Assembly: GCA_963739235.1 (NCBI GenBank)
Contig: CAVTZY010000027.1
Location: forward strand, 124,001-188,000
Length of the DNA stretch: 64,000 bases
Source: JAFNAG01 sp963739235
GTDB lineage: Bacteria > Acidobacteriota > UBA6911
Reading direction: 5' to 3'
The number at the start of each line of letters is the position of its first letter. The first letter of the stretch is position 1. Both the position numbers and the translations under genes were made by a program. Below the pieces are notes generated by a model, which saw only the letters and a list, made by a program, of their open reading frames with translations, was not told where the DNA came from and did not search any database. Shown piece by piece: positions 8,581-16,967 of the stretch.

Positions 8581-10989
8581 TCAGCGCCATAGGATCGGGT
8601 CGTTGTCTTTTTTGAGCAAGCGCAACGCCTTGGCAAGATTGGCGCGTGCGTCCGCATAATCGGGTTTGAGCCGTAATGCTTCTTCGAAATGCGTTGCTGC
8701 CTCTTCGAGCCGGCCCAGAGTTGCCAGCGCGACGCCCAGGCCATTGTGGGCGTCCGCAGAGTCCGGTTGGTATTTGACAGCCTCCCGATATTGCCCCATC
8801 GCCTCCGCGAAGCGCCCAAGCCCCTGCAAAACACGAGCGAGATTTAATCGCGCGCCCATAAAGTCGGGCTTGAGTCGCAACGCTTCTCTGTAGTGCGCAA
8901 TGGCATCCTCTGATCGGCCCTCTCCCTGCAGTGCGTTGCCCAGGTTAAAATAGGCTCCGGCGAAGCCCGGCACGAGCCGCAGAGCCTGCCGGTATTGCGT
9001 CACAGCTTCCGCCGGCCGCCCCGATGCCAGCAGCGCATTGCCGAGATTGTTGTGGGCCTCGGCAGAGTCCGGCTTCAGCTGCAGGGCTTGCCGGTATTGT
9101 GTCATCGCCTCTTCGAGTCGTCCCTGTCGCTGCATGGCACTTCCCAGGGCGTTGTAGGCGCCAGCAGAATCCGGTTGTAACCTCAGGGCTTGCTGGTACT
9201 GAATCAAAGCCTCATCCGGCTTCCCCGTCCGCTGCAGGACATTGCCGAGATTGATGAAGGCAGTGATGTAATCGGGCTTGAGCCGCACTGCTTCCCTGAA
9301 TTGCGCGACCGATTCCCCGAGCTGTCCAAGCCGGTCCAGAGCCGCGCCCAGGTTGCAGTGCATCTCAGCGGATCCTGGCTCCAGCCTGATCCCGCCGCGG
9401 TATTGCGCCACAGCTTCGTCGAACCGCCCCAGTTCCTGGAGGGCGTTCCCCAGATTGTAATAGGCGCCCGCCAGATCAGGCATGAGCCGCACCGCTTCTT
9501 TATACTGCGCGATCGCTTCCTCTATGTGCCCCAGCCCTTGTAGGGCGGTGCCCAGGTTGTTGTGAGCTTCACCATATTCGGGATTGAGCCGCAGTGCTTC
9601 GCGGTGGTAAATCACGGCCTCTTCAAGATGCCCGGTCTTTTGCAGGGCGTTGCCCAGATTGTTGTGGGCCATCCAGCAGGAAGGGTTGCGGCTGATCGTG
9701 GTGCGATACAACGTTTCTGCATCGATATACTGTCGGCTCTGGCTCCAGGTGGGAAGCGCCAGCACGCTGCTCAGAACCACCGTGATTGCTGCCATTGCCC
9801 ACATAAATTCCAGGTTCCATCGTGCGAACAGTTTGACCAGGCCGGCGGAGAACAGCGCCAGGATGGGGATGCTTGCCAAGTATTGAAAATGATCTGCCAC
9901 AAAGGAGTACCGAAATGGGTAGACGTTGAATAAACCCAGCGCAGGGAAAAGCGTGCCGCAGAAGAAGAGCAGGGCCGCCAGCGGGGCACGAGAACGACTT
10001 CTGACGCGCCACAGGCAGGCCAGCAGTATGGCTACGCCCAACGGAAAAAGGTATAGCCACAAATCACTCTGACTGATCCGCCAGCGCGGGTAGATAAAGA
10101 CCAGGTTTGCAGGCCAGAACAGCTTTCCGAGATAAAACCAGATCACCCGTCCGGCGACCAGACCCCGCTCAATCAAGGTGAACTGATACAGCGTTCCCTG
10201 CGCGCCGACCAGCGACCTTTCGACCCAGGCAGTCAGCAGTCCACCGGCCGCTCCGAGCACGAACCACGGCAGCAGCGGCAATACGTCGCGCCGCCACTTC
10301 AACCCCCCGCGTTGCCACCAGAACACCACCAGCAACGCAGCAGGAAGCGTGGCCGTGACCGTTTTGCTCAACAGGGCAAGGAGGAAAAGACCAAGTGCGC
10401 AAGCATATCGCCACTTTTGCCTGTTCTGGTCGAAATGCAAATAGGCCAGCATCGCACCCAGATAAAAAACACCTGAGAGCGTATTTTTAAGTTCGGAAAT
10501 CCAGGCCACGGATTCCACCTGGACAGGATGAAGGGCAAAGATCACCGCCGCGAGCCACCAGCCCGGGACCGCGAGGCGTCTCAGGATCACGGCAATGAGA
10601 AAGGCCGAAAGCCCATGGAGCACGATGCTGACCAGGTGATAGCCCAGCGTGTCATCGCCCCAGATTTTGTGCTGAAGCCAAAAAGCGGAGTGGGCGGCCG
10701 GATAGTACTGCTGTGTGGCTCCCATGTCGAACCATATACGCCACAACCCTTCCGCTGACTGCAGGTCGCTGCGCGTCACATGGCGGTCATCATCCCAAAG
10801 CATGCCGCCATGCCAGGCGGGATAATAGGCCGCCAGGGTTGCGGCCAGCAGAGCCGGCAACAGGAGCCACACACTCCAGTTGTGGACGGGCTCAAGTGCA
10901 GGGCCCGGGTCTTTGCGCCGCTCTGACCTATTATCCGCGAGGCTTTTGGATCGTAGTGGCTTGCGTCCTTTGTCGCTCATCGCGGGCAT
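8581..10989 (-). CDS. Polytopic membrane protein with ten TPR repeats (TMTC/GT-C-like)
   Basis: An 802-residue protein. Residues 1-420 contain a basic cytoplasmic start and about nine or ten membrane helices, with YYPAWHGGMLWDDDRHVTR and HPVQVESVAWISELKNTLS; this layout with an acidic DDD near the first loop is shared by TMTC-like and other GT-C glycosyltransferases. Residues about 440-795 are ten consecutive 34-residue tetratricopeptide repeats (HNNLGNALQKTGHLEEAV type) and one partial repeat, which should form an exported or periplasmic superhelix. The likely role is lipid-linked sugar transfer to proteins or scaffold work at the membrane; the activity is inference. Starts at 10989 or ATG 10980 are both possible. 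It is monocistronic as far as can be seen. Confidence 0.8.
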   Translation of the reverse strand: MPAMSDKGRKPLRSKSLADNRSERRKDPGPALEPVHNWSVWLLLPALLAATLAAYYPAWHGGMLWDDDRHVTRSDLQSAEGLWRIWFDMGATQQYYPAAHSAFWLQHKIWGDDTLGYHLVSIVLHGLSAFLIAVILRRLAVPGWWLAAVIFALHPVQVESVAWISELKNTLSGVFYLGAMLAYLHFDQNRQKWRYACALGLFLLALLSKTVTATLPAALLVVFWWQRGGLKWRRDVLPLLPWFVLGAAGGLLTAWVERSLVGAQGTLYQFTLIERGLVAGRVIWFYLGKLFWPANLVFIYPRWRISQSDLWLYLFPLGVAILLACLWRVRSRSRAPLAALLFFCGTLFPALGLFNVYPFRYSFVADHFQYLASIPILALFSAGLVKLFARWNLEFMWAMAAITVVLSSVLALPTWSQSRQYIDAETLYRTTISRNPSCWMAHNNLGNALQKTGHLEEAVIYHREALRLNPEYGEAHNNLGTALQGLGHIEEAIAQYKEAVRLMPDLAGAYYNLGNALQELGRFDEAVAQYRGGIRLEPGSAEMHCNLGAALDRLGQLGESVAQFREAVRLKPDYITAFINLGNVLQRTGKPDEALIQYQQALRLQPDSAGAYNALGSAMQRQGRLEEAMTQYRQALQLKPDSAEAHNNLGNALLASGRPAEAVTQYRQALRLVPGFAGAYFNLGNALQGEGRSEDAIAHYREALRLKPDFMGARLNLARVLQGLGRFAEAMGQYREAVKYQPDSADAHNGLGVALATLGRLEEAATHFEEALRLKPDYADARANLAKALRLLKKDNDPILWR

Positions 10990-11098
10990 TTATATAAGCT
11001 TTGGCCCCGAAAGGCAACGCCCGGCTCCACTCTCTGACTGAAACATACTGTCAGATAACCTACCTGAGGAAACTAGACAAGACAAGATCAAGTATTAC

Positions 11099-11127
11099 TT
11101 GCCATATGATTTTCCTGCTTGTATTAT
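11099..11127 (+). promoter_or_regulatory. Sigma-70-type promoter of the antitoxin/toxin pair
   Basis: TTGCCA (11099-11104) and TATTAT (11122-11127) are separated by exactly 17 bases. Transcription would be expected to start near 11133-11135, which coincides with the ATG at 11135, and no ribosome binding site is visible before that ATG. This suggests a leaderless mRNA for the antitoxin. Confidence 0.5.
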
Positions 11128-11134
11128 GATAGTC

Positions 11135-11368
11135 ATGCATACCAAAGTAACAAGCAGAGGACAAGTCTCAATTCCAGCAGATGTGCGGAAAAAACTGGGC
11201 ATCGGACCAGAAACCCGGCTGGAATGGATGATTGAGGGGGCTACGGTGAGGGTATTCCCCCTTCCAGCCGATGCCGTGAAAGCGTTCCGAGGCTCTGGCA
11301 AAAAAGGAATGGTGCCGCGGTTATTGCAGGACCGGAGAAAAGACGGGAAGCGAGAAAATGGATCCTGA
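11135..11368 (+). CDS. AbrB/MazE-family (SpoVT-AbrB) antitoxin
   Basis: A 77-residue swapped-hairpin DNA-binding protein. MHTKVTSRGQVSIPADVRKK is the classic AbrB-fold start, followed by LGIGPETRLEWMIEGATVRV. The C-terminal basic tail (LLQDRRKDGKRENG) would wrap the partner toxin. It should bind its own promoter and neutralise the downstream PIN protein. The start at 11135 is chosen from the fold and from the promoter position; ATG 11126 is in frame too. It overlaps the toxin gene by 11 bases, the usual arrangement of such operons. Confidence 0.85.
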   Translation: MHTKVTSRGQVSIPADVRKKLGIGPETRLEWMIEGATVRVFPLPADAVKAFRGSGKKGMVPRLLQDRRKDGKRENGS

Positions 11369-11765
11369 AAGATCTTTCCTGTTGGACACCTCCGCACTGC
11401 TAGCCCTGCGCGACGAGGAGACCGGGGCTGACGAGGTCGAAAGACTGTTGAGGCAAGCGGCGCAGGGAGGTTGTTCGCTGCTGGTATCCTTTATGACTCG
11501 GATGGAACTCCTCTACCTTATCGGCCGCGAGGAAGGTGAAGATGCTGCGCACCATGCGTTGCGCCTGATTGATACGTTTAACCTTGAATGGGTTTCCTGC
11601 GAACCTGAAATCCTCGAAGTTGCAGCACTGCTAAAAGCTAAAGACGGACTGTCCGTCGCGGATAGCTAGATCGGCGCAACTGCGATCGTCCGGAACGCGA
11701 TTCTGATCCACAGAGACCCCGAGTTCATCAAGTTCCCGGACATTCTCCAGAGGTTTATGAATTGA
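11358..11765 (+). pseudogene. vapC: VapC-like PIN-domain toxin interrupted by an in-frame TAG
   Basis: The frame begins MDPERSFLLDTSALLALRDE with the first PIN aspartate (LLDTSALL), continues through the RMELLYLIGR region and reaches GLSVADS, then meets TAG at 11667-11669. Reading on in the same frame gives IGATAIVRNAILIHRDPEFI and KFPDILQRFMN up to TGA 11763-11765, the normal end of a VapC protein. Intact homologues normally have a bulky residue, often Trp, at this position (VAD-x-W-I-x-A-T-A), so TGG to TAG is the simplest change. The truncated 103-residue product lacks the last helix and the fourth acidic residue (HRDPEF) and is probably inactive unless the stop is read through. VapC proteins are ribonucleases. 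Confidence 0.8.
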
Positions 11766-11777
11766 AAATCGGTTTTT

Positions 11778-12740
11778 ATGGAGGAGGTGATGGAAAAAGC
11801 CGGATGGACACGCAGATCGGTCTTGGCGGCCCTTCCCGGGCTGGCACTTGTCTCAGCTGCGGCATCGTATGGTGGTGACGGACAGTCGGTGAAATCGTCG
11901 TCGGGTTCCGAGGCGCCCAAGATGAAGGTGCCGCCCAACGCCACAGATGCTCATCACCACATCTACGATTCGCGCTACCCGGTGGACCCGAAAGCGGTGT
12001 TGCGTCCGGCAGATGCGACGGTCGCGGACTATCGCCGACTGCAGAAGCGCATCGGAACGACCCGCGGCGTCATCGTGCAGCCCTCCACGTATGGGTTGGA
12101 CAATCGCTTGCTGCTCGAATCCCTCAAACAGTTCGGTATTTCCACCGCGCGCGGCATCGCTGTGGTAAATCCCGGGATTACCGATCCGGAGTTAAGAGAG
12201 ATGCATGCCGCCGGCATTCGCGGCCTTCGCTTCAATCTGGTGCAAGCCGGTGCTACGACGCTCGACATGATCGAACCTCTTTCAAAACGAGTGGCACCTT
12301 TCGGGTGGCACATCCAGGTCAATGCGTCTGCCGATCAGATCGCAGCAGCGAGGGATGTGTGGAGCCGTTTGTTGTGCCCGATCGTTTACGACCATCTCGG
12401 CCATATGTCGCCACCGCAGGGCATCCGCCATCCGGGATTCGGCATCATCTGCGGGCTCCTGCAAAAGGGGAAAGCGTGGGTGAAACTCTCGGGATTCTAC
12501 ATCGACACTCAGGTCGGCCCGCCGACCTATGCGGACAGCGTCGCAGTGGCTAAGGCATACGTGAAGGAGGCGCCCGAGCGGCTTGTGTGGGGCAGCGATT
12601 GGCCGCATCCCACGATGAAAGAAAATGAAAAGCCCGATGACGCGATCCTGCTCGATTTAATGTCTGAGTGCGTGCCCGACGAAACCATGCGCAACCGCAT
12701 TTTCAGCGAAAACGCGGCAACGTTATACGGATTCGTATGA
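11778..12740 (+). CDS. Tat-exported amidohydrolase (amidohydrolase 2 family)
   Basis: A TIM-barrel metal hydrolase of about 320 residues, related to 2-pyrone-4,6-dicarboxylate lactonase-like and other amidohydrolase-2 enzymes. The metal-binding DAHHHIYD is near residue 57; YDHLGHM (about 202) and GSDWPHP (about 272) supply further active-site residues. The N-terminus has a twin-arginine signal TRRSVLAALPGLALVSAAAS, so the folded protein should be exported to the periplasm. Two starts are close: ATG 11778 and ATG 11790; GGAGG at 11783-11787 is only 2 bases before the latter, so neither is compelling. It begins 12 bases after the broken toxin gene but is probably unrelated in function. The substrate is unknown. 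Confidence 0.82.
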   Translation: MEEVMEKAGWTRRSVLAALPGLALVSAAASYGGDGQSVKSSSGSEAPKMKVPPNATDAHHHIYDSRYPVDPKAVLRPADATVADYRRLQKRIGTTRGVIVQPSTYGLDNRLLLESLKQFGISTARGIAVVNPGITDPELREMHAAGIRGLRFNLVQAGATTLDMIEPLSKRVAPFGWHIQVNASADQIAAARDVWSRLLCPIVYDHLGHMSPPQGIRHPGFGIICGLLQKGKAWVKLSGFYIDTQVGPPTYADSVAVAKAYVKEAPERLVWGSDWPHPTMKENEKPDDAILLDLMSECVPDETMRNRIFSENAATLYGFV

Positions 12741-13006
12741 GCATGATTCTGAGGGTATAGATTTCCGCTCGCCTAAGCCTGTAATCCAAACGACGCCCCG
12801 CAGGCCGCCGAAGGGGTAGTACAGCTGCCGGCATGCTCCTCCGTACCGGTGAGTATGACAGAGGGCGAAATAACCTCTCCCACGAAGGACATAACCTTCA
12901 TATCAGGGAATTATTCCCCGATTTCACATCCCGAATCCCTTATATTATGGCTGCAAATATGCGCCAAACGGTTGTTTATTCATTAATTAGACAGCGTGGG
13001 ATCCTA

Positions 13007-13022
13007 TGGCATGATTTTTGCG
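13007..13022 (+). promoter_or_regulatory. Sigma-54 (RpoN) -24/-12 promoter candidate
   Basis: TGGCATGATTTTTGCG has GG at -24 and GC at -12 separated by exactly ten bases and matches the consensus TGGCACG-N4-TTGCA at most positions. The predicted start, near 13033, lies about 40 bases before the small membrane protein ATG. No enhancer-binding activator is encoded nearby. Confidence 0.55.
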
Positions 13023-13030
13023 TGTTATTG

Positions 13031-13048
13031 AGTAAGTATATCCTTACT
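13031..13048 (+). promoter_or_regulatory. Leader hairpin AGTAAG-N6-CTTACT
   Basis: A perfect 6-bp stem with a six-base loop (tatatc) lies at the predicted 5' end of the small membrane protein mRNA. It could stabilise the transcript or be an operator. Confidence 0.35.
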
Positions 13049-13072
13049 TTAACGGATAGCGCGGAGGATGCC

Positions 13073-13213
13073 ATGTTGGAATTAGGCAAATGGGTTTTGG
13101 CATCGGTTGCGTGGCTCGCGGGCATTCTGATCATCGCGTTGATCGACACGTTCAAGGACCTCAAGTACAAGCACCGCCTGGGCGAGGATGTCGTCTTGAA
13201 ATCGAGACGTTAG
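13073..13213 (+). CDS. 46-residue single-pass membrane protein
   Basis: The ATG at 13073 follows GGAGG by five bases, a much better start than any upstream codon of the same frame. The product is MLELGKWVLASVAWLAGILI followed by IALIDTFKDLKYKHRLGEDV and a short VLKSRR tail: one hydrophobic helix (about residues 7-25), then a charged, basic cytoplasmic tail. No family is recognised. The sigma-54-like promoter ahead suggests induction under a specific stress or nutrient state rather than housekeeping expression. Small membrane proteins of this shape often modulate larger membrane complexes; that role is inference only. Confidence 0.6.
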   Translation: MLELGKWVLASVAWLAGILIIALIDTFKDLKYKHRLGEDVVLKSRR

Positions 13214-13226
13214 CAGGCCGTTCCGA

Positions 13227-13493
13227 TCATCCAATTTGAGTCAAACCGATCTTCTCTGAGCCGGGGTGAGAATCTCCTCCGGGAGGCGTCTGGAGAAGAC
13301 GCTCGATGAGGACAAATGCCAGCGCGGCGCGTTCGTTGCGTGACAGTGCTGTTTCCAGCCGGTGTACCTCCCCCTGGATGATGGGCGCGGTCTGCGGATT
13401 TTCGAAGGCCAGTTCGCGAGCGCTTTTCAGCTGGCCTTGACTGATGCAGTAGACGGATTCGCCGCCGAGAAGATCGATGGGTTTGAGGGTCAT
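13227..13493 (-). CDS. Hypothetical 88-residue protein downstream of the Fe-S carrier
   Basis: The sequence MTLKPIDLLGGESVYCISQG is followed by a predicted helical region with a Glu/Arg-rich segment (HRLETALSRNERAALAFVLI). No signal peptide or known motif is seen. It starts 25 bases after the stop of the iscA/erpA-like gene on the same strand, so both may share one transcript and it may serve Fe-S metabolism. Only a weak ribosome binding site is visible, so coding status rests on the operon position and amino acid composition. Confidence 0.5.
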   Translation of the reverse strand: MTLKPIDLLGGESVYCISQGQLKSARELAFENPQTAPIIQGEVHRLETALSRNERAALAFVLIERLLQTPPGGDSHPGSEKIGLTQIG

Positions 13494-13518
13494 AAAATTG
13501 TCTCGCGGGGGACGGGAT

Positions 13519-13839
13519 TTAAACCTGGAAACTCGCGCCGCACCCGCAGGTGTGGCTGGCCTTGGGATTAGAGAAGCGGAATCCCGAATGGATCAGGTCA
13601 TCGGAGAAGTCGATCTGAAGGCCGTCGAGATACAGCGCGCTGACCTTGTCGGAAACGACGCGCAGGCCGCCGGCATCGTACACTAGCTCATCCGCCTCGC
13701 CGAGGGAAGAGTCAATGGAGGCGGAATAGCTCATTCCGGAGCAGCCCCCCGGCACGACGCTAATACGCATGAACTGCAAGGCTCCGACACCCATCTGCTT
13801 TAATTCACTCATTGCTTTGTTGCTGATCGAAATACTCAT
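13519..13839 (-). CDS. A-type iron-sulfur carrier (IscA/ErpA/HesB family)
   Basis: A 106-residue Fe-S scaffold or carrier that delivers clusters to apoproteins. All three ligand cysteines are present: VVPGGCSGMSYSA near residue 40 and HTCGCGASF at the C-terminus. The start at 13839 gives MSISISNKAMSELKQMG and follows AGAGGAAG by about eight bases; a longer in-frame start at 13887 would add a basic extension not found in the family. The next gene downstream codes for a small hypothetical protein. No isc or suf operon is present here, which is common for A-type carriers. Confidence 0.9.
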   Translation of the reverse strand: MSISISNKAMSELKQMGVGALQFMRISVVPGGCSGMSYSASIDSSLGEADELVYDAGGLRVVSDKVSALYLDGLQIDFSDDLIHSGFRFSNPKASHTCGCGASFQV

Positions 13840-14170
13840 GCTGAATCTTCCTCTTCTAGTCCAGCCCGAAGCTCTGCGGGCTGACAAAAAAGTCTACCGC
13901 GGCCCGGATCGCTATACAAGGAGCCATCAGGCATGACTGCTTCGAAAATAGAGCCGACAGCGATATCGATTCCGATACCGATAAATGCCGACCAGAGAGG
14001 CATAAGCTTTTCATGCGTCGCAGGGTGCGCGCCGCGCGCCTAAGAATTAGTGGTTTTTTTGAGGCAGCGACGAATGACACGAAAGGGCACAGACCTTCGA
14101 GCCAGCAAAAGTTCGTGTCATTCGTCGCTGCTTCTGCAATTTTGAGGCGAATTATTTTCGGAGCATGGGG
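13840..14170. other. Intergenic region with a long inverted repeat
   Basis: Between the DinB-like gene and the Fe-S carrier. Apart from the inverted repeat at 14064-14131 no gene or promoter is convincing. Confidence 0.5.
14064..14131. repeat. 20-bp perfect inverted repeat, 28-base loop
   Basis: gcagcgacgaatgacacgaa (14064-14083) is exactly reverse-complementary to 14112-14131. Transcribed from either strand it would form a strong hairpin. It stands alone between two minus-strand genes and is longer than a normal terminator, so a MITE-like or REP-like origin is likely. Confidence 0.75.
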
Positions 14171-14653
14171 TCAAGCGCTCTTTTTTTGCAGGCGCTTGAG
14201 GAGCTGGATCTGACCGGCGTGATAAACGTCATGGAACGCCACCCCCAAGGCCAACTCCGCCAGGGTCCATTTTTTTCTGGCGCTAAACGCTCGCAGTCGA
14301 GCGGCAGGAAGGGACTCCAGGACTTCGCGCAGGAGGCTGTTTTCTTCATACAGGAGAGCCACATCCTTCTTCCAGGTGCCGGCCGTTTCTTTTGCAGGCC
14401 TCACAAACCAGTTGCTGCCTGAATAGGTAAACGAGCCGCGCGGGCCGCTGACGAGTTGGCGCCGCACGGCATATTTCCAATAGGCTGTATGCAGTACCAT
14501 CTCCCAGATGTTGTGCCGGCCCGGTGCGGGCCGCCAGGATGCCTGTTCAGCCGTGACGCCCCGGATGGAACCGCGTAGATTCGTGCCATGCCAGGCTCTG
14601 CCGCCAAAGCTCTCGTCCAGCAAACGGAGAAGTTGATTCCGGTCGAATGCCAT
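14171..14653 (-). CDS. DinB/YfiT-like superfamily protein
   Basis: About 160 residues with the four-helix-bundle metal-binding pattern of DinB-like thiol transferases: a first histidine in MVLHTAYWKY and a paired site in FHDVYHAGQIQLL near the C-terminus. Such proteins use a divalent metal and small thiols (bacillithiol, mycothiol or similar) or have unknown roles in stress. The start ATG 14653 (MAFDRNQLLRLLDESFGG) has GAGGAG six bases upstream and is preferred over ATG 14668. The neighbouring genes are unrelated. The reaction is unknown. Confidence 0.78.
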   Translation of the reverse strand: MAFDRNQLLRLLDESFGGRAWHGTNLRGSIRGVTAEQASWRPAPGRHNIWEMVLHTAYWKYAVRRQLVSGPRGSFTYSGSNWFVRPAKETAGTWKKDVALLYEENSLLREVLESLPAARLRAFSARKKWTLAELALGVAFHDVYHAGQIQLLKRLQKKSA

Positions 14654-14752
14654 ATTTTCTCCTCGCAAGAACCGCTACCGGCCGCCACCCGCATGGGCAC
14701 GGAATAATTTCCCTCGCCGGATCCGGCCCGATGGACGGTGGGTCCTCCCGTT

Positions 14753-15217
14753 TCAATGCTTGCGCCAATTCCTCATCGGCGGATCCATATAAAGGGGCTC
14801 GAATTTTCGCAGGCGTTTGCCGGAGATAAAACGTTGCTGCGCTGCCCTGAGTTTGTCTGTGGCCTCATTCCAAAGGTCTGCGGAAGACAGGGAGCCGTCG
14901 GCCAGTGTCTTTATTGGTGCCCCGGCGGTTTCGGTTCTCAGTCTCAAAATGGAGCGACGATAGCTTTCCGCGGCACTGCTGTAGAGCGACAGCAAATCCA
15001 TATCCGGAGTGTTCTTTGCCGCCGGTTCTGCGGCATCCACCAGAGCCCTGAGTTTGCTCACCAGTGCAGGCACCCGGACATCAAGTGGATTTACGGATAG
15101 TATCTCCGCCCCGCAGCCAAACAGAGCCGCAAAATCAGGATGATCGACCTTCCTGGTGGCACAGGCTGAATTGGCGATCAGCAATGCTGCAAGCAGCAGA
15201 CCGAGCGACCATTTCAC
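14753..15217 (-). CDS. Small lipoprotein, function unknown
   Basis: 154 residues starting at GTG 15217 with GGAGG six bases upstream. The N-terminus MKWSLGLLLAALLIANSAC ends in a lipobox (ANSAC), so the mature protein should be lipidated at Cys19 and kept on the periplasmic side of a membrane. The rest is helical and mildly basic with no recognised domain. It is separated by about 100 bases from the DinB-like gene downstream. No function can be assigned. Confidence 0.65.
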   Translation of the reverse strand: MKWSLGLLLAALLIANSACATRKVDHPDFAALFGCGAEILSVNPLDVRVPALVSKLRALVDAAEPAAKNTPDMDLLSLYSSAAESYRRSILRLRTETAGAPIKTLADGSLSSADLWNEATDKLRAAQQRFISGKRLRKFEPLYMDPPMRNWRKH

Positions 15218-15455
15218 GTCACACCTCCAAGGTGCCGACGTTCAAAATTCTTGTGTACAGCATCAAACCTGGGAATACATATACGAGGATCTTCATAATC
15301 CTACTACAAAGGTATAGCAAGACTGTTTCTTTCCTTCTCCAGCCACTCAGGCTAATGGCCGGAAGGGATCCTGGATAAGAGGATTCCCCGTTTCCCATTT
15401 GTAGACAGCCTGGCAGAATGGACCATTCAACTGTACTGGTCAACCACGGTCATAC

Positions 15456-16471
15456 TCACCCGATCAATGTGCGCTGGTTGCGAGCGGTGGGAGCCCGATT
15501 CCTTGCATAATAGGTTTTCAGGCACTCATCGGTCACCCGGGCGGTTCGCGCACCGCTCACCCCTGTGGATTCGCATGTGCCGAGGCCCAGAAGTTCATTC
15601 ACGAGCGTCTGGACCAGCGGCTGGTGCACGTGCGGCGGATTGCGAAAGGGGAAAACCAATTCTCTTCCCTTCCGTCTGAGGACGAGATCCGCATCCGAGA
15701 AGACCGGGCAGTGCAGATCCCCTCAGACCCTGTGAAGATTATTCCGTCGGCAGCGCGACTTGAGTGGAAATTCCAGATGCCTGTCCCCGTGGCGCCGGAT
15801 TCGAATTCAAAACATGCCGCGGTGACGTCTTCTGCTGCGTAAGCAGCGCCGGTGTTAACGGAATAACCAGCCGCTGCCTTGATCGGACTTATCAGGAAAT
15901 CGAGCAGATCCAACCCATGCGACGCAAGATCCATGAACAAGCCGCCACCGGCGATCGCCGGAAGGTAACGCCACTGTTTTGCCTCCTCTGCATCCACCAA
16001 AAGGCCATATTGGAAGATGTGCGCCGATGTCAGCGTGCCCACTGCTTGCTCCCGCAAAAGTTCACGCACCTTCAGAAAGCGCGGTAGGGCCCGGCGGTAA
16101 TAGGCCGCAAAAAGCGGCACGGACCGTTCCTGAAACACCTCCACCATGCGCACGCACTCCGCATGATTCATCGCCATCGGTTTTTCCACCAGGCAGGGCT
16201 TTCCCGCGTCTGCTACCTGCAAGGCCAGCGTGTAATGATGCACAGGCGGGGTCGCGATATATATCGCGTCGACTTCAGGATCGACAATGAGGTGATCGGC
16301 CCGATCATAAAAGCGCGGGACTCCATGCCGGCGCGCATAATCCCCGGCCTTGTCGCGATCCCGCCGCATCACGGCCACGAGAGCTGAATGATCGGCCTTT
16401 TGGAAAGCGGGTCCGCTCTTGAGCTCGGTAACCGCACCACACCCGATGATCCCCCATCGCACCGCATCCAT
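15456..16471 (-). pseudogene. Gfo/Idh/MocA-family oxidoreductase with one frameshift
   Basis: The start ATG 16471 (MDAVRWGIIGCGAVTELKSG) has GGAGG six bases upstream. The N-terminal Rossmann fold (GIIGCGAV), the EKPMAMN motif that carries the catalytic-region lysine, and the C-terminal alpha/beta domain with GGGLFMDLASHGLDLL are all typical of NAD(P)-dependent sugar oxidoreductases. The frame is lost at a C4 run (15719-15722 on the plus strand): it runs on as an unlikely Arg/Ser-rich tail to 15599. One extra base there would continue as DLHCPVFSDADLVLRRKGRE and then VFPFRNPPHVHQPLVQTLVN to a stop at 15456, a normal family end. So this is either a recent mutation or a homopolymer sequencing error. 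Confidence 0.8.
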
Positions 16472-16967
16472 GGATGGCCTCCAATTACGCATTTGCATGC
16501 ACATCGAGAGTATATAGCAAACTGATGCGTGCTTCTCATCGAGGAACACCCGGCTAGTGATGGGCGCCCCGCGCATAATGCTGCCCGAGACGAGAGCGCT
16601 GCTCGTGCCGGCAGGTTCGTGCATCAGCCTGCCGCCGGTCTCCGCCCTCAGAGTCCGATATTTGCGATCGGAATAATAGGTGATCTGCGAACTCTGCGCT
16701 CTCGCGTTGAGGCCATTCAGTCGGCTACGCGATAACCCCGCGCGCTCATATGATTTGCCGCGCAAACCATTATGATATTGACAGGCAATTCCATATTAGT
16801 TACATTTAGTTGATAGGATGTTGAATATTCAATTGTTATGTAAGGCAAAAGGACTGGAATGGGTTGAGGGTCGGCTGATTCACTCTTTGCGGATGATCAG
16901 GCGACAGGCCTGATGAATCCATCGATGGCACGGCGAACTCAACGGCGTTCCCTCAAGGAGGAAGGAT
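16472..16967. other. Divergent promoter region
   Basis: About 500 bases separate the minus-strand oxidoreductase from the plus-strand methyltransferase. No gene is convincing. The AT-rich part at 16770-16860 probably holds the promoters and contains the palindrome described separately. Confidence 0.5.
16821..16832. promoter_or_regulatory. 12-bp palindrome TTGAATATTCAA (possible operator)
   Basis: A perfect palindrome in the AT-rich stretch about 140 bases ahead of the methyltransferase gene. The symmetry suits a dimeric repressor, but no matching regulator is nearby. Confidence 0.3.

Larger units (their letters stand above)
12741..13072. other. Intergenic leader region with sigma-54-like promoter and hairpin
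   Basis: No gene is supported in these 330 bases. They contain the palindrome gggaattattcccc (12906-12919), the sigma-54-like site at 13007-13022 and the hairpin at 13031-13048 that lies in the predicted 5' leader of the next small gene. Confidence 0.6.

Noticed and set aside
12833..13072. 80-residue N-terminal extension of the small membrane protein
   Set aside because: It would cross the sigma-54-like promoter and leader hairpin; ATG 13073 has the strong ribosome binding site.
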